Below, piece by piece: positions 1 to 10,900 of a stretch of DNA of 64,000 nt. The stretch comes from Anisus vortex (Eukaryota; Mollusca; Gastropoda; Planorbidae). The notes beneath the pieces were generated by a model that worked only from the letters and a program-made list of their open reading frames with translations, searched no databases and was not told where the DNA came from. How positions within the stretch are numbered: the first letter of the stretch is position 1; each line of letters opens with the position of its first letter. The stretch covers positions 29,240,490 to 29,304,489 of the forward strand of contig OX421499.1 of NCBI GenBank assembly GCA_949126835.1, given 5' to 3'. A program made the position numbers and the translations under genes.

Positions 1-446
1 TTAATTATAACTTGTTACAGTGCTTTTTTTGTAAAAGTGATGGATTGCCTTTAGAACTTTTAAAGCAGTTTCACATTTTATATTTTAATTCTTATTGCGC
101 GCAATTTTAAAATAATTCAATTTTAACAAATTAATAATATAATAAATAAATAATAAACGTTAAAAGAAAAGTAATAATTTTGTCCCCACATTGAAAAAGG
201 TGCTGGTACGCCGTACCGGTGCGTACCGTCACAAAAAAAGAACTGACTTGTTATAATAACTTTGATTTATATAAATAACTTTTATATCTTTACTTTCATT
301 CAGTGATTCAGTCTCAACTTAGTAATAAAAGTAAAAGGTTTAAAATTAAAATGAACCAGAAATATTTTATTTAATTAATAGAAGGATAATTTTCTAAGTA
401 TCATATATCAAATTAAAGGTCTTTCTGTTGTAAATGTAAATCATAG

Positions 447-570
447 GGCCGGCTGGTCCTGTGGTTAGTTCACCGGACTGTCAACAAAATGGCCCGGTTC
501 TAACATCTCCGCCGACCAATCCCTGCCACCCTGCAGGAGTTTTGTGTCAAGTGAACGTAGACGTAATAAT
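447..570 (+). repeat. tRNA-derived SINE, copy 1
   Basis: The stretch starts GGCCGGCTGGTCC and carries an A-box-like GTGGTTAGTTCACCGG and a B-box-like GGTTCTAAC at tRNA-like spacing. The same head recurs at 15438. Two dispersed copies with pol III-like boxes fit a tRNA-derived SINE. The 3' limit is approximate. The flanks (1-446 and 570-940) are AT-rich and I see no gene in them. Confidence 0.6.
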
Positions 571-944
571 CTACTATCTAATTGGCCTATCTAGAAACTA
601 GAAGGAACAATTGTAAACTTATAAGTTACCAAAAGTGTTCTGCATATTAATGTTCTTAAAAATTTAAATACTAGTAATTACTTGCAATGAAAACAATAGG
701 CCTAGCACTATAGCCTAGGCCTACAAAACTTCTACATGAAATTAAAACCTAATGAAACTTCAGTCTTAAGACTAAGGCAGTCAAAGAATATGACATAGAA
801 ATGTATGGTTTGATCAGTTGAATGGGACATACCAGAAAAGTGTTGCTAAGAAATGGAGTGCTCATAGTAGGCCTACTAGTAAATAGTTTGCCTTTTATTG
901 GTTGTGTTATGCTGCTATAGTCAGGTATAGGCATAGGCCTATAA

Positions 945-1006
945 CGTAGAGTGTTGCAAGATGTCCTCCTTTTTAGCCCTGTGTCCTCCGTCCGGCAGGC
1001 AAAGCT
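945..1006 (+). mobile_element. Left piece of an internally deleted hAT copy
   Basis: This piece matches the left part of the larger hAT element at about 61360-61420, including CCTTTTTAGCCCTGTGT and GGCAGGCAAAGCTC. It is split from its right part (2876-3610) by an inserted RTE element. The last ten bases, AGGCAAAGCT (997-1006), are repeated at 2876-2885 as the target duplication of that insertion. Confidence 0.7.
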
Positions 1007-2875
1007 CTCTCTTATTCTTTATCGCTCCCATTGGAGCATAAGGCAGCAACAAAGTTCCACCAGGCCTCCCTATCTTGGGCGAGCCATCGGATTTCATGCC
1101 ATGTTTTATTGGTGGTCTTTGCTTCCTCATCCATTGTCCTCCTCCACGTTCCCATGGGTCTTCCCCTTCGCCTTTTTCCTGGTGGTGTCCATTTCAATGC
1201 ACTACTTGGGAGCCTCTTTTTGTCCATGCAGAGGATGTGACCCAGCCATCTCTATCTTCTTTTGTGGTCTTCCCAGTTAATCTTTAGTATGCGACAGAGA
1301 CATCTTCCTTCAAACCCACTAAGGCGTCTTTCAATTTTGGTAATGGTCTTCCAGGTCTCTGCAGCATAGAGAAGGACTGAGCGTACATTTGACTTGTATA
1401 GTTTCAGTTTTGTTCTTAGTTGCAGAAAAGATGACTTCCTTATTTTTCCCAGTTTGTTGAAGGCCTGAGCTGCCATAGCTAGTCTGGTGGAGATTTCCGT
1501 GTTAATGCTTCCATTAGCTGAGATGTAACTGCCAAGGTATTTGAAGTTTTCAATCTCTTCTATTTCTACACCGTTGGCATTTGTCCTCTTAGAGCTCTTT
1601 GTCTTCAGTTTCATGATTTTTGTTTTACCTGAGTTGATCTTTAAACCCACACTTTTGGCTATTTGTTCTACTCTTGTTGTCTTCTCCTGGATATCTGGTT
1701 GAGAATGAGTTCTGAATGAGAGAGCAGAGCTATGTCATCAGCCAAATTGCAGTCTTCTATATAGGAAGTTAGTCCTCAGGGTTTGTCTGCAGTAGCTTTC
1801 CTCATGACCCAGTCCATTACTATTAAGAAGATAACAGGTGATATCATACATCCTTTTCGGACACCTGTTTTTACTTGAAACCATTCACTCTGTTGGTTTT
1901 CATGGCGTACACAGCACTGGTTACCAGTATAGATGTCTTTCAGGATGTTAATGACTTTGCCTGGGAATCCATATGATTCCAAAATTTTCCATAGCGTTGG
2001 GTGGTGGATGCTATCAAAAGCTTTTTCAAAATCTATGTAGTTGATGTACAAAGAAGAGTTCCATTCCAATGGCAAACAAACTGACTTTGCAGGTTGTGAT
2101 AGAATATGTCTTTTTCATCTTCTGTGGTTGTTCTGTAGTTGCGGAGCACTGTATGACAGTAATCTTAGCATATGTCGAGAAAAATCTTGCTCTGATTATT
2201 CGGGCATCAATTGGCTCCCAGCTCAGTAGACTTTTCCTTGCCTGCTTGTCCATGATAGGATCTACACCATCCTGATGCTGACTGTCAGATCTTCCAGAGT
2301 AAACTACGGTTTAACCTGATGCCAGAGTTACCATTCCAGAGTCAGTCCACCGCATTTCACTTACACACAATATGTTGACTTTATAGCGTACCATTTCTTT
2401 GGTTACTTGGGCAGTTTTTCCTGATTCGTACATGGTGCGTAGATTCCATGCTCCAATTCTGATCTCTTTTCGAGGGGGCGCCAAGGATTGTGTCGGAGGA
2501 GAGACTTCCTTTCGGCTTTCATCTCGCCTCGTCATATCAGGCATCACAGCCTCAACCCTCAGCTGATCTCCCATAATAGTTTGGCTTTTGGATATTTCTG
2601 TTGCTGTTTCTGTAGCTTTATGTTTTTTTTACATGGCAGGTTGCTAGCCTAACGCATAACCACCTAGAGAGGAGTTCCCCTCTCAGCTCTCAGGATAGCT
2701 GCCTTTTTTCGGGTTATGTTCCCTAGCCTTTGTGGATCCCTCCACTTCCGCAGCAGGTACTGATTTTGGTCCACCCTGGGTATTTGATTTCCCCGGTACT
2801 TACCATATCTGGTGGGCTTTCCCTAATCCGCCACTTGGGGAGGAGCCCAAGAGGAGATCAATAACTCCACACGGG
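1007..2875 (-). pseudogene. RTE-type non-LTR retrotransposon, internally deleted and frameshifted
   Basis: Read on the minus strand, the 5' part (about 2875-2580) is an untranslated leader. An endonuclease N-terminus follows at 2574-2311 (IRIGAWNLRTMYESGK). Reverse transcriptase pieces follow at 2253-1776 (YINYIDFEKAFDSIHH, then KTGVRKGCMISP) and 1650-1252 (NFKYLGSYISANGS, LYAAETW), and the RTE-style C-terminus lies at 1227-1012 (RRRGRPMGTWRRTM). The back half of the endonuclease and the front of the RT are missing between about 2311 and 2253, and the pieces sit in different frames, so it is dead. The ten-base direct repeat AGGCAAAGCT at 997-1006 and 2876-2885 marks the insertion, which lies inside a hAT copy. 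Confidence 0.85.
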
Positions 2876-3610
2876 AGGCAAAGCTAAAAACCCTTAAAAT
2901 GTCCAGCTTTTGTAGGCCAAAGGTTTTGAAAATGCTTAGCGCACTTTTTATGTTATTATCAACTGCCAATAAATGGCTGGATCGGGGAAAAGCCAAACAA
3001 TTGGAGTATTTAGAAGAAAATGTAATGAATTACAAAATAATTACATTGTGTTAACTAATGTGTTGTTAGGTTTAATTGCAGTTTAAGTGGAGTTAGTTTT
3101 TTCAAAGTTTCCCAAATGTAAGTTGCTTTTCAGAGTTACTAAAAAAATGTTGAACTTTTTTTCTGTATTCCTGGACATAATGGTAATGTAGGATGACTGT
3201 TCTTATTGATAAACGCTCAAAAGACAAAGGAAAGAAACAGACTCTCAGTTAACTCTGTAAATGGAAAATTCTTACAAAGTACAACTTGAAAAATCTCACA
3301 TGTGAACAGTTTTATATAGATCTATTTGTGCTTGCTAATGAATATCTTCTGTAAAAAGTTCGCTAGTCTTAGAAATATGTTGTATTATAGGCCTAATTAA
3401 GAAAAATGATAATATATAAATTGTAGAATTGACAGTTTTCAAATAATATAGTATTTTTGCTTTTCGAGAAAAAATGTCAATCAAATTTATATTAAAAATT
3501 GTATTTAACAAGGATTTTTCTTTGTTAATTTACTAATAGATATTTATTGGCAACCATTTTAGTAAAATCGTGTTGATTGCTGATTAAATAAATTGAAAAA
3601 ATTTAATTGA
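2876..3610 (+). mobile_element. Right piece of an internally deleted hAT copy (non-autonomous derivative)
   Basis: Bases 2886-3080 match about 61416-61598 of the hAT element at the right end of the window. From about 3085 the match jumps to about 63505 and runs through the decayed hATC coding end (TTTCTGTATTCCTGGACA at about 3159, TTGATAAACGCTCAA at about 3207) and the 3' region (ATTTATTGGCAACCATTTTAG). About 1.9 kb of internal transposase sequence is therefore missing, the usual structure of a non-autonomous derivative. Exact termini are unclear. Confidence 0.75.
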
Positions 3611-3992
3611 TTTAAATGAAATACTCAATGTGTCATCCTTTTGGTACCCATGTATCTGGCAATCCTAATAATATATGATATATTTGTTAATCAGTCTGAA
3701 ATCATTTTTACATATCATAATAAGGCAATACCTTTTTTAATTATATTTTTAAATTGTCTTAAAAATATGTTGGATTTGGTTGCTTTGTGCACCAGGCACG
3801 ATCTGAGTGTTTATTTTAAATTTCAATATCAGTTATATGCATCTATACATTGTATACATATAGGGTTCTAATTAAATAATGGTCATCATTTTATTAAAGG
3901 AAAACATGTTTAATTTTGACATTTAGAAATTTAAAGTAGTGTAGATTATTTTCTTTGTTTATTGTAATTAACTTTCTATTTTCTTTCATTTC
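3611..3992. other. AT-rich stretch, probably intron of the zinc-finger gene
   Basis: I see no coding signal or repeat match here. It ends in a good acceptor tract, TTCTTTCATTTCAG (AG at 3993-3994), just ahead of the zinc-finger exon, so at least its right part is likely intron. Confidence 0.4.
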
Positions 3993-3994
3993 AG
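3983..3994 (+). promoter_or_regulatory. Splice acceptor ahead of the zinc-finger exon
   Basis: A pyrimidine-rich TTTCTTTCATTTCAG tract ends at 3994. The next 117 bases hold in-frame stops, so this exon begins with 5' UTR and the first exon lies upstream and is non-coding or unseen. Confidence 0.55.
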
Positions 3995-4111
3995 GAGTTT
4001 CATGATGTAATGCCTCGCATATATGAATATGTTTCTTCCAAAAATTAAAATCAAAAGCTAATGGATAAGTATTGAAGAAGCCTTAGCTTCAGAAAAAAAC
4101 AACTCAGAGAA

Positions 4112-5975
4112 ATGGATCCCATCAGTAGTATGCCGAGCTCCAGCGTTCATGATTTAGCATTGCTAAAACTGGATTCAGACAGCAAATTAGAAAACCTGTC
4201 AAAACTTGTTCATTTTCTGAGTGGAAAGCCCCAATTAGTCTTGACTAGGTATGAAGTTTATGTCACTTTAGTCCAGGAAGAAGAAACAAATCCCAGCAAT
4301 GCGCCCCAATACAACTCTTACATTATCAAAGAAGGCCAGCCTGAGCCAAATGATGAGTCACTGGAAAGCAGAAAAACCAACTTGAAGACGTCTGCTTGCC
4401 AGACAGAATTGGACAGTTTATTCTTAGATAGTTCAATCTTATTGAACTTAAAATGCACAAAAGTTGATCCCAGCAAAGGAGAAAATCATGATGACAAATT
4501 GAAAGTCTTAGCAAGTGATGTCACTCTGTGTGAATTTCAGGAACTCTGTGAAATAAAACAAATCGCAGATAAAAGAAACTCTGCAGACCAGAATGGAAAC
4601 AACCACAGCCAGTATCTGGACAATTCACATATGTGCAGCATTGGATTTAGTCATCCGTCACATGACTCTAGCACTTCACATCAGGACATGACTTGCGATA
4701 GTGACTTCGATCTTGACCAGAAGCCCATTATCACATCAGATGTTCTAATTCCGGTGGACAGCGCTGCTGCCAGAGAAATATCTTTCACTCTAGTTGAACA
4801 GCCTGGGCAAGGAGACCCCAGGCCATTCAAATGCTTAGAGTGCGGTATGGCATTCCTCAAGGTAGAAAGCCTCCTTGTCCATGAGATAAGTCATGCTACC
4901 AGGGTGATGGAAACATTAGAATTTCATTGTCCTCTGTGTGTCTATAAGAGTATAAGCAAGACGGCCATGAGAGATCACGCTAAGGAGAAGCATCAGATGG
5001 TAGTATATCTTTGCATGGGGTGTAAATTTGTTGCCCTGTCCTTGCAGCAGCTGGTGGATCACAAAGCTCAAAGCGATTACCACAGGAAGTGCGTCATGGT
5101 GAGAAGCATGGAGCTGTCCGGACAATACATTTGTTCCCGCTGCCACTATGCTGCCCCGAACGCTACCGCCCTGAGCAGGCATATGTTCGTGCATGAGAAA
5201 AAAACCTTATTTCCAGTGCCAGCAGTGTTTCTTGCGTTTTAAGACGGCAGAGCATTTGTCAGCCCACAGCGCCGTTCATGAGATTGCTAAGCCCCATCAG
5301 TGTGTTCATTGCTCCTACACCACTCACTCCAAGTTCCTCCTGGCCAGCCACATGAAGAAGCTCCACCTTGAGAAAGGAAAGCTGAAGTGTAAGGACTGCG
5401 GGCTGGAGTTCACCAACAGGTACGTGCTGAAGGACCACGCCCAGACCGTGCACAACAGCCAGGACAGGTTCTTCTGCTCCTACTGCACGTTCACCTGCCC
5501 CGACCTGAAGACTTACAAGCAGCACATCCAGGGACACACGGGCAAGGAGTGGCTCATCTGTGACAAGTGCGACTACACGGCCTTCGTCCAGAGCCAGATG
5601 TACAAGCACCAGATGGTGCACCGGAAGGTGGCGCCCTACCAGTGTTGCCAGTGCGGCCACCTGTTCCGGGATAGAGGCAACATGCTCAAGCACATGGTCA
5701 CCCACCAGGAAGACCGCAACTACCAGTGTGAGACCTGCGGCTTCAGGACAAAATCCGAGAGATACTTGAAACACCACCAGGTGATGCACAGAGATACAAA
5801 GTCTTTCAAGTGTGACCTCTGCGACTACAGCACCAGGTACAGTGGTAACCTCCACAAACATGTGCAGACACACTGTGCTGAGAAAGCATTTTCTTGCATT
5901 CTGTGTAACTACACATGTAGGTCAACAGAAGCTCTGAAAAAACACAGAAAACGAAAGCATAAACTTATGAAGTAA
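4112..5975 (+). CDS. Multi-C2H2 zinc-finger protein (13 fingers), one homopolymer frame break
   Basis: This is a probable nucleic-acid-binding nuclear protein. An acceptor at 3993-3994 opens the exon, and the ATG at 4112 (GAGAAATGG) begins a roughly 235-residue acidic, serine-rich N-terminus without fingers. Thirteen C2H2 fingers follow: four in the first frame (from FKCLECGMAF at about 4838) and nine after the break, the last being FSCILCNYTC with KKHRKRKH, before TAA at 5973. Several linkers are the atypical kind seen in long ZNF arrays rather than TGEKP. The frame shifts at an A7 run (5198-5204). The first frame leaves the finger pattern and stops at 5242, while the next frame starts inside the same finger linker and continues the spacing perfectly. 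One A too many, by sequencing or by a recent mutation, explains it. No KRAB, SCAN or BTB domain is visible. The whole region is one exon, and I cannot name an orthologue. Confidence 0.85.
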
Positions 5976-6164
5976 CTCTTCAAGTCTTCTTGTGTTAGAA
6001 TTAGGATCATCATTGTATCAATGTGCCTAATGCTTTTGTGAGTTCTGTAAGAACTGGTAGACTGTAGTGTGAGAGATTGGTGACAAGTGTAACAACATAA
6101 ACAGAATACATGTTTTTGGTATTCACATTAAGTAACAAGATTATTGCATTATTTTACATGCTTT

Positions 6165-6174
6165 AATAAATAAA
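6165..6174 (+). terminator. Polyadenylation signals of the zinc-finger gene
   Basis: Overlapping AATAAA hexamers (AATAAATAAAG) lie about 190 bases after the stop codon in AT-rich sequence, on the same strand as the gene. Confidence 0.6.
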
Positions 6175-6189
6175 GTATAAAAAAGAATC

Positions 6190-7650
6190 AATGTAAGCTT
6201 GAAGAATATAATGCTCATGTTAAATTAATTTGACAGAACTACCCTTACTAATAAGCAATCAGGGAGAGTTGTGAAAGTTACTCCCAATTAACTTGTGTTT
6301 TTTTAATTTTAACAGCTTATTGGTCCTACTTTTATTATTATAGCTGCAGGTTTGGTATTGAATTTAACATTAGGCATTCACGAGAAGCCACCCCGCTCCC
6401 CATTATTCATTTAATTTCTCACCAGACTAACATTTGAATGGGCCCATTGTCCTAGCCATGTCTATAAAAAGACACTACATACTAAATTGTTATCAATAAC
6501 GATGATATATTACCTACAATGTATAATGAATAATGTCCCCACTTTCTCCCACCCCTCACCATTATTCATTATAGATTACTTTAAAAGTAGCGTGCACACA
6601 CATGTTAAAATTATTAGTATTAGGCCTCAACAAATTAAAGACACAAAATCATTTAACTGGTGTTATCATTTCATCTTTAGAATTAAACACAAATACACCT
6701 TTAAAAAGCATTTAATTAATATTGATACAACTTTGATAATCTTTGTCTTAGGTTGTATACTGGGTATAACTAGTATAAGTGCTACAATTTCTGATTTATT
6801 ATTGTTCATGCTGTTAACTTTCAATTGTATGGCTAGATCAATCAGTTGTAGCATGGCAGTTCTCTAAGGTGAATATATAATCTGCACCCTTGGTCCCATT
6901 GGCTACTTCCATTCACTGAGGAGTAATACAAACTGACACAACATTGTCGTGGTACATTTAATATATATAGGTTTATTTTATGTGTACAATATCCTATCTA
7001 GTCTCTATGGAATGTTCGTAATACAATGGGCTCATAGAGGTTAAGGAACTTTGTAAAGTTAGTGAAAATAGTAATAGACTTGATAAGTTTAAAAAGAAGT
7101 TTGTGAAAAATTACATTTGGGGAATGTTGTTACAATGGAAAATGAAAACAAGCGTCAGAATTGACAAAAGAAATGTTAACTATTGTATAGACTTCTTACT
7201 TCTATCAATACAGAAAGAAAACCAATAACTCAATAACTTAAAATAATTTTAAGCACTATTGACACCAGAAAGTTAAAGTTTTAAGCAAACTAATTTGTTG
7301 TATTTCTGTACATAAAGATTCTGTACTCGTGTACTTCAGTGAAATGTGTAAACCACCGTATCCCGGGAGTCAGACCCTTGAGCTAATAATGTTGGAGATA
7401 TGGTCGCCTTATGCTCCACATCCCCTCATCTCTGAGTGGGGAGTGGCAGGTCCAGCGCGGTGCCTGAAGGTAAAATGAATGGTTCCGTGGAGGTCCCTAC
7501 AAGTTCTGGCGCCCCCGGGGTGGAATATGATTCGACGTCACAAAGGGTAAGAATGTTAGTCCTACAATAGGCCTATAGTATTATATATTATACTGGTACA
7601 CACAATACACTAATTGAAATAAAACGATAAACAATTTAATAAGCTATGTG
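6190..7650. other. Intergenic, no gene seen
   Basis: The stretch is AT-rich with many stops in all frames. Bases 7340-7550 are clearly richer in GC (CCCGGGAGTCAGACCC, GCGCCCCCGGGG) and look like an unidentified repeat fragment. I could not match it to another part of the window. Confidence 0.4.
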
Positions 7651-7712
7651 AAAATGTTAATTTTATTTGTGATAGCTGATTGCCCCCTCAATGAAAGCAA
7701 AGCACTACAAGT

Positions 7713-7916
7713 TTACAAGTGCCTAAACTCGACCCAATCTATTAACATTCCAGCTTGTTCCCCTTGCCAGGTTGGATGCCACTCGTTACGTGCATTCCAG
7801 AAGTCTTCAGCAGCGTGTGGAGAGTTGTTGGCCCATGGCTTCCTCTTGCCCCAATTGTAGTTGTCAGGGAAGAACCCATTGGTTCCACCCACAGCCACAT
7901 TGAAGATCATGTAAAA
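7713..7916 (-). CDS. GH16 gene exon 12 (terminal)
   Basis: An acceptor TCCTCAG precedes FYMIFNVAVGGTNGFFPDNY; the exon continues through YNWGKRKPW and ends WVEFRHL with TAA at 7715-7713. NVAVGG-N-FFPD is the conserved C-terminal GH16 strand of the glucanase/BGRP family. There are 68 codons including the stop. Confidence 0.88.
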   Translation of the reverse strand, partial: FYMIFNVAVGGTNGFFPDNYNWGKRKPWANNSPHAAEDFWNARNEWHPTWQGEQAGMLIDWVEFRHL

Positions 7917-10900
7917 CTGAGGACATTTTCAAAAGAAGGTTTGGATTAGAATGTAGTATATTCAGCAGCCTGTTGTAAGACTGCACGAAGATAATTGAAT
8001 AAATAAGTAGAACAGGTTCCTAAAATGTTCTCATCCCGACACCATTGGCCTCAAAACTGTCGGTGAGTTTAAAATTGTAATCTTCGGCAAGTCAACCATG
8101 CGGCCAGCGTATGAGTACTATGAGTATGAGGAAATAGTCCACCCCCTCCCCGGAGGTGGCCTCGATGTTCTGATTTTACAAAGATCACGTTTCACCGTGC
8201 CTTGAAGGGAGAATAGTTATAATAAAAAGTTTTTTTTCATATTGCGCTGCCACCAAACATTGTAAGCCCATTGCACAACAACAAAAACATAGGCCTCCAT
8301 AGAGTTGTTGTTTTTTTTTAATGCAAGAAGACGGCCACAATACTGTAAATACGTCTACAAAAATTGTTTGGATACATCAAAGGAAAGAGCTTTAATTGAA
8401 AAGGACAAAGTTTTAAAATGATTTTGTAAAGTAATATGCAATAATGTCTGTCTGAACTGATTTGGTGACTGATAACGTGACGAAACGCCGCGAAGGTTTC
8501 CTAAAGTCTACCTTTCTACATCCTTGTCTTGAAAATAGGGGGCTAAGGCCACTGACCATAGTCTAGACAAAAAAGTGCACCAACTTCACTAAAACAAAAA
8601 ACAACATAAAACAACATATATTATATGGTGTTAAAAAAACAAACAAACAAGTCTTACATCTTTATCAAAAGGCGCCATTCTCTCTCCACCTGCCCAAATA
8701 TTTGGACCAGAGAATCCTCCCTTCTGCCAGAATCCAGCACCAGGCGTCACTTCCATAATTCTTTGGTTATCCACAAAAGTGCTGCAAAAGGTCACGAGGA
8801 AAACACATTTCGCATTATATTATTTATATGTCAAGAGATTCTCATATCATTAGGGGGTCTTTGGCATTATATTATATGTCAAGAGATTCTTGTTTCATTA
8901 GGAGGTCTTTGGCATTATATGTCAAGAGATTCTTGTATCTTTAGAAGGTCTTTGGCATTATATGTCAAGAGATTCTTGTATATTAGGGGGTCTTTGGCAT
9001 TATATGTCAAGAGATTATTGTATCTTTAGAAGGGTATGTCGTCAAATTTAAACTACATACTACTATATAGTCAAATATGTTTTAATATATCGCAATCAGC
9101 TTTACTTTTAGGCTCTAATAGATGAAAATGCTGAATCAAAATATGTTTTGAGTGTTTCCTTTAGATTCAAAGTAATCATAAACTAACTTTTTTTTTCAAT
9201 TCTGATACTGGCAATAAGAATAATAATGATTATTTATATTGATTTATTGTATGCTGTTATTAGATCAAATAGTATACCACACCGAGGTCAATGGACGAGC
9301 CGGCCCTGTTACTTACCTCAAATGGTCAGGTGTCCATTCAAGCTTCCATGTGTGGTAAGCATCGTGCCATGAGTTTGAATGTCTAAGAAACACAACAAAC
9401 GAAATCACGTGAATAAAATTGTTAGATTTAGAGTTTGATCAAATGACATTTTTTGGTAATTTAATTATATAAATAATTCGCCTAGCATAATTGAATCAAA
9501 GAATTTTTTTTTTATTTACGATAAACTATAAATATAATGACATAATAATACGTGTCAATATTGATTGGCAAAAGTTTACTTTAATTTAAAAAGCTAAGAG
9601 TTTTATATATTTAAAAGTTGTGTGAATTTTGAAAGAAAAATGCAAAAGTAAAGTAATATATAAGCTTATATATTGGAAAGTATCACTTCATGGTTTCTGA
9701 ACCTTTCAGTGGCGTAGCTAGGGGAGGGGAAGGGGGGGGGGGGTCCGAATTCGAAAGTTCCCCGGGCCCCTACTTAAAGGGGGCCCCCAAAGGAGTGTCC
9801 GAATTGTTTTTTTCTCATGTCATAATGTCGAATGTCAAAATGTAGGGGCCCCTAAAGAGGCCAAGCCCCCAAATCCCAAGCAACGGCACTGGAACTTTTT
9901 TTTGTTCCTACCAGCCACATGCCCCTATCTTCACCATCTATGTTATTTGACGAGTAAAATAAATACGCCAGTAGGCATAATGCTTTTTTTTCTCTAGACA
10001 AAATTTACTCACTGTTCTCCAGTGGTTAGAGCATATTTATTGTTGTCCCATGCAGGGCCCCAGTGAAGTGTACTGCTGACTGTACCAACTCCAATAGGTA
10101 CGTCGTTACCTGGATAAAAAGTGCAGGTTAAAAACATAAGACAAAGACCTTAAGAAGTAATCAATTGTTATTATTAGAGTAAAAAATTGAACGAGTAAAT
10201 CTTTTAAACTCAATGTGTAAGTGGATCAATATATGTGATGAAGCAAGTTATTTAGTGGTCTTATGTTTGTATTGGTGATATGTGGTTGTTTAATGGTGTG
10301 TCCTGGTACTTTTACATCTTGTATTGCCGATAACATCTTCCTATCCCAGTCCACCATAGTGCTGCCATTGATCCAGGAGAAGAAAACTAAAGTGTGAATC
10401 AAAATCTCACCTCTAGACTCCATGATGTCAATCTCACCAGAACGAGGCCAGCCTCCATAGGCAGTGTCTTTGGGCATCATCCAAATGGCTGTGAACATTC
10501 AATGACGAAGTAAGCAAAATAAATCTGAAATTCTAAAAGCTCCTTTATGTAATATTTTTTAATTTAAAATAATCAGTTTTCTATTTTCTCAATTTTGTTT
10601 CGATTTAGAATTATTTGTTGAGTATTAAGGTTTGAATGACTTTGTCGTCCTACGATACAGAAGGCTGCCACATCAGACAGCACGTAAACGAGCGGCATAG
10701 AAAGCAAGATCGAATTATATAATTTGAACGTTTAAAGGGCGGCTTTTCAAGGTTTATCTTAATATTCAATATATCTTTTTTTCCCCGGTATGAATAGAGA
10801 ATCGATATTTTAATAATAATACAAAAACAAAAACGATAAATTAAAAATCAAATCAAAATACAATGGTTTTTACCTGGCCAGATCCAATCTCCTTTAGGAA

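Noticed and set aside
447..570. Genuine tRNA gene
   Set aside because: The boxes are present, but no cloverleaf closes properly and the sequence recurs with SINE-like flanks. The same applies to 15438, 47225-47300 and 58674-58750.
5259..5873. Open minus-strand frame of 204 codons opposite the zinc-finger exon
   Set aside because: It is the antisense shadow of a GC-rich coding exon; its valine-leucine-rich translation has no domain character.
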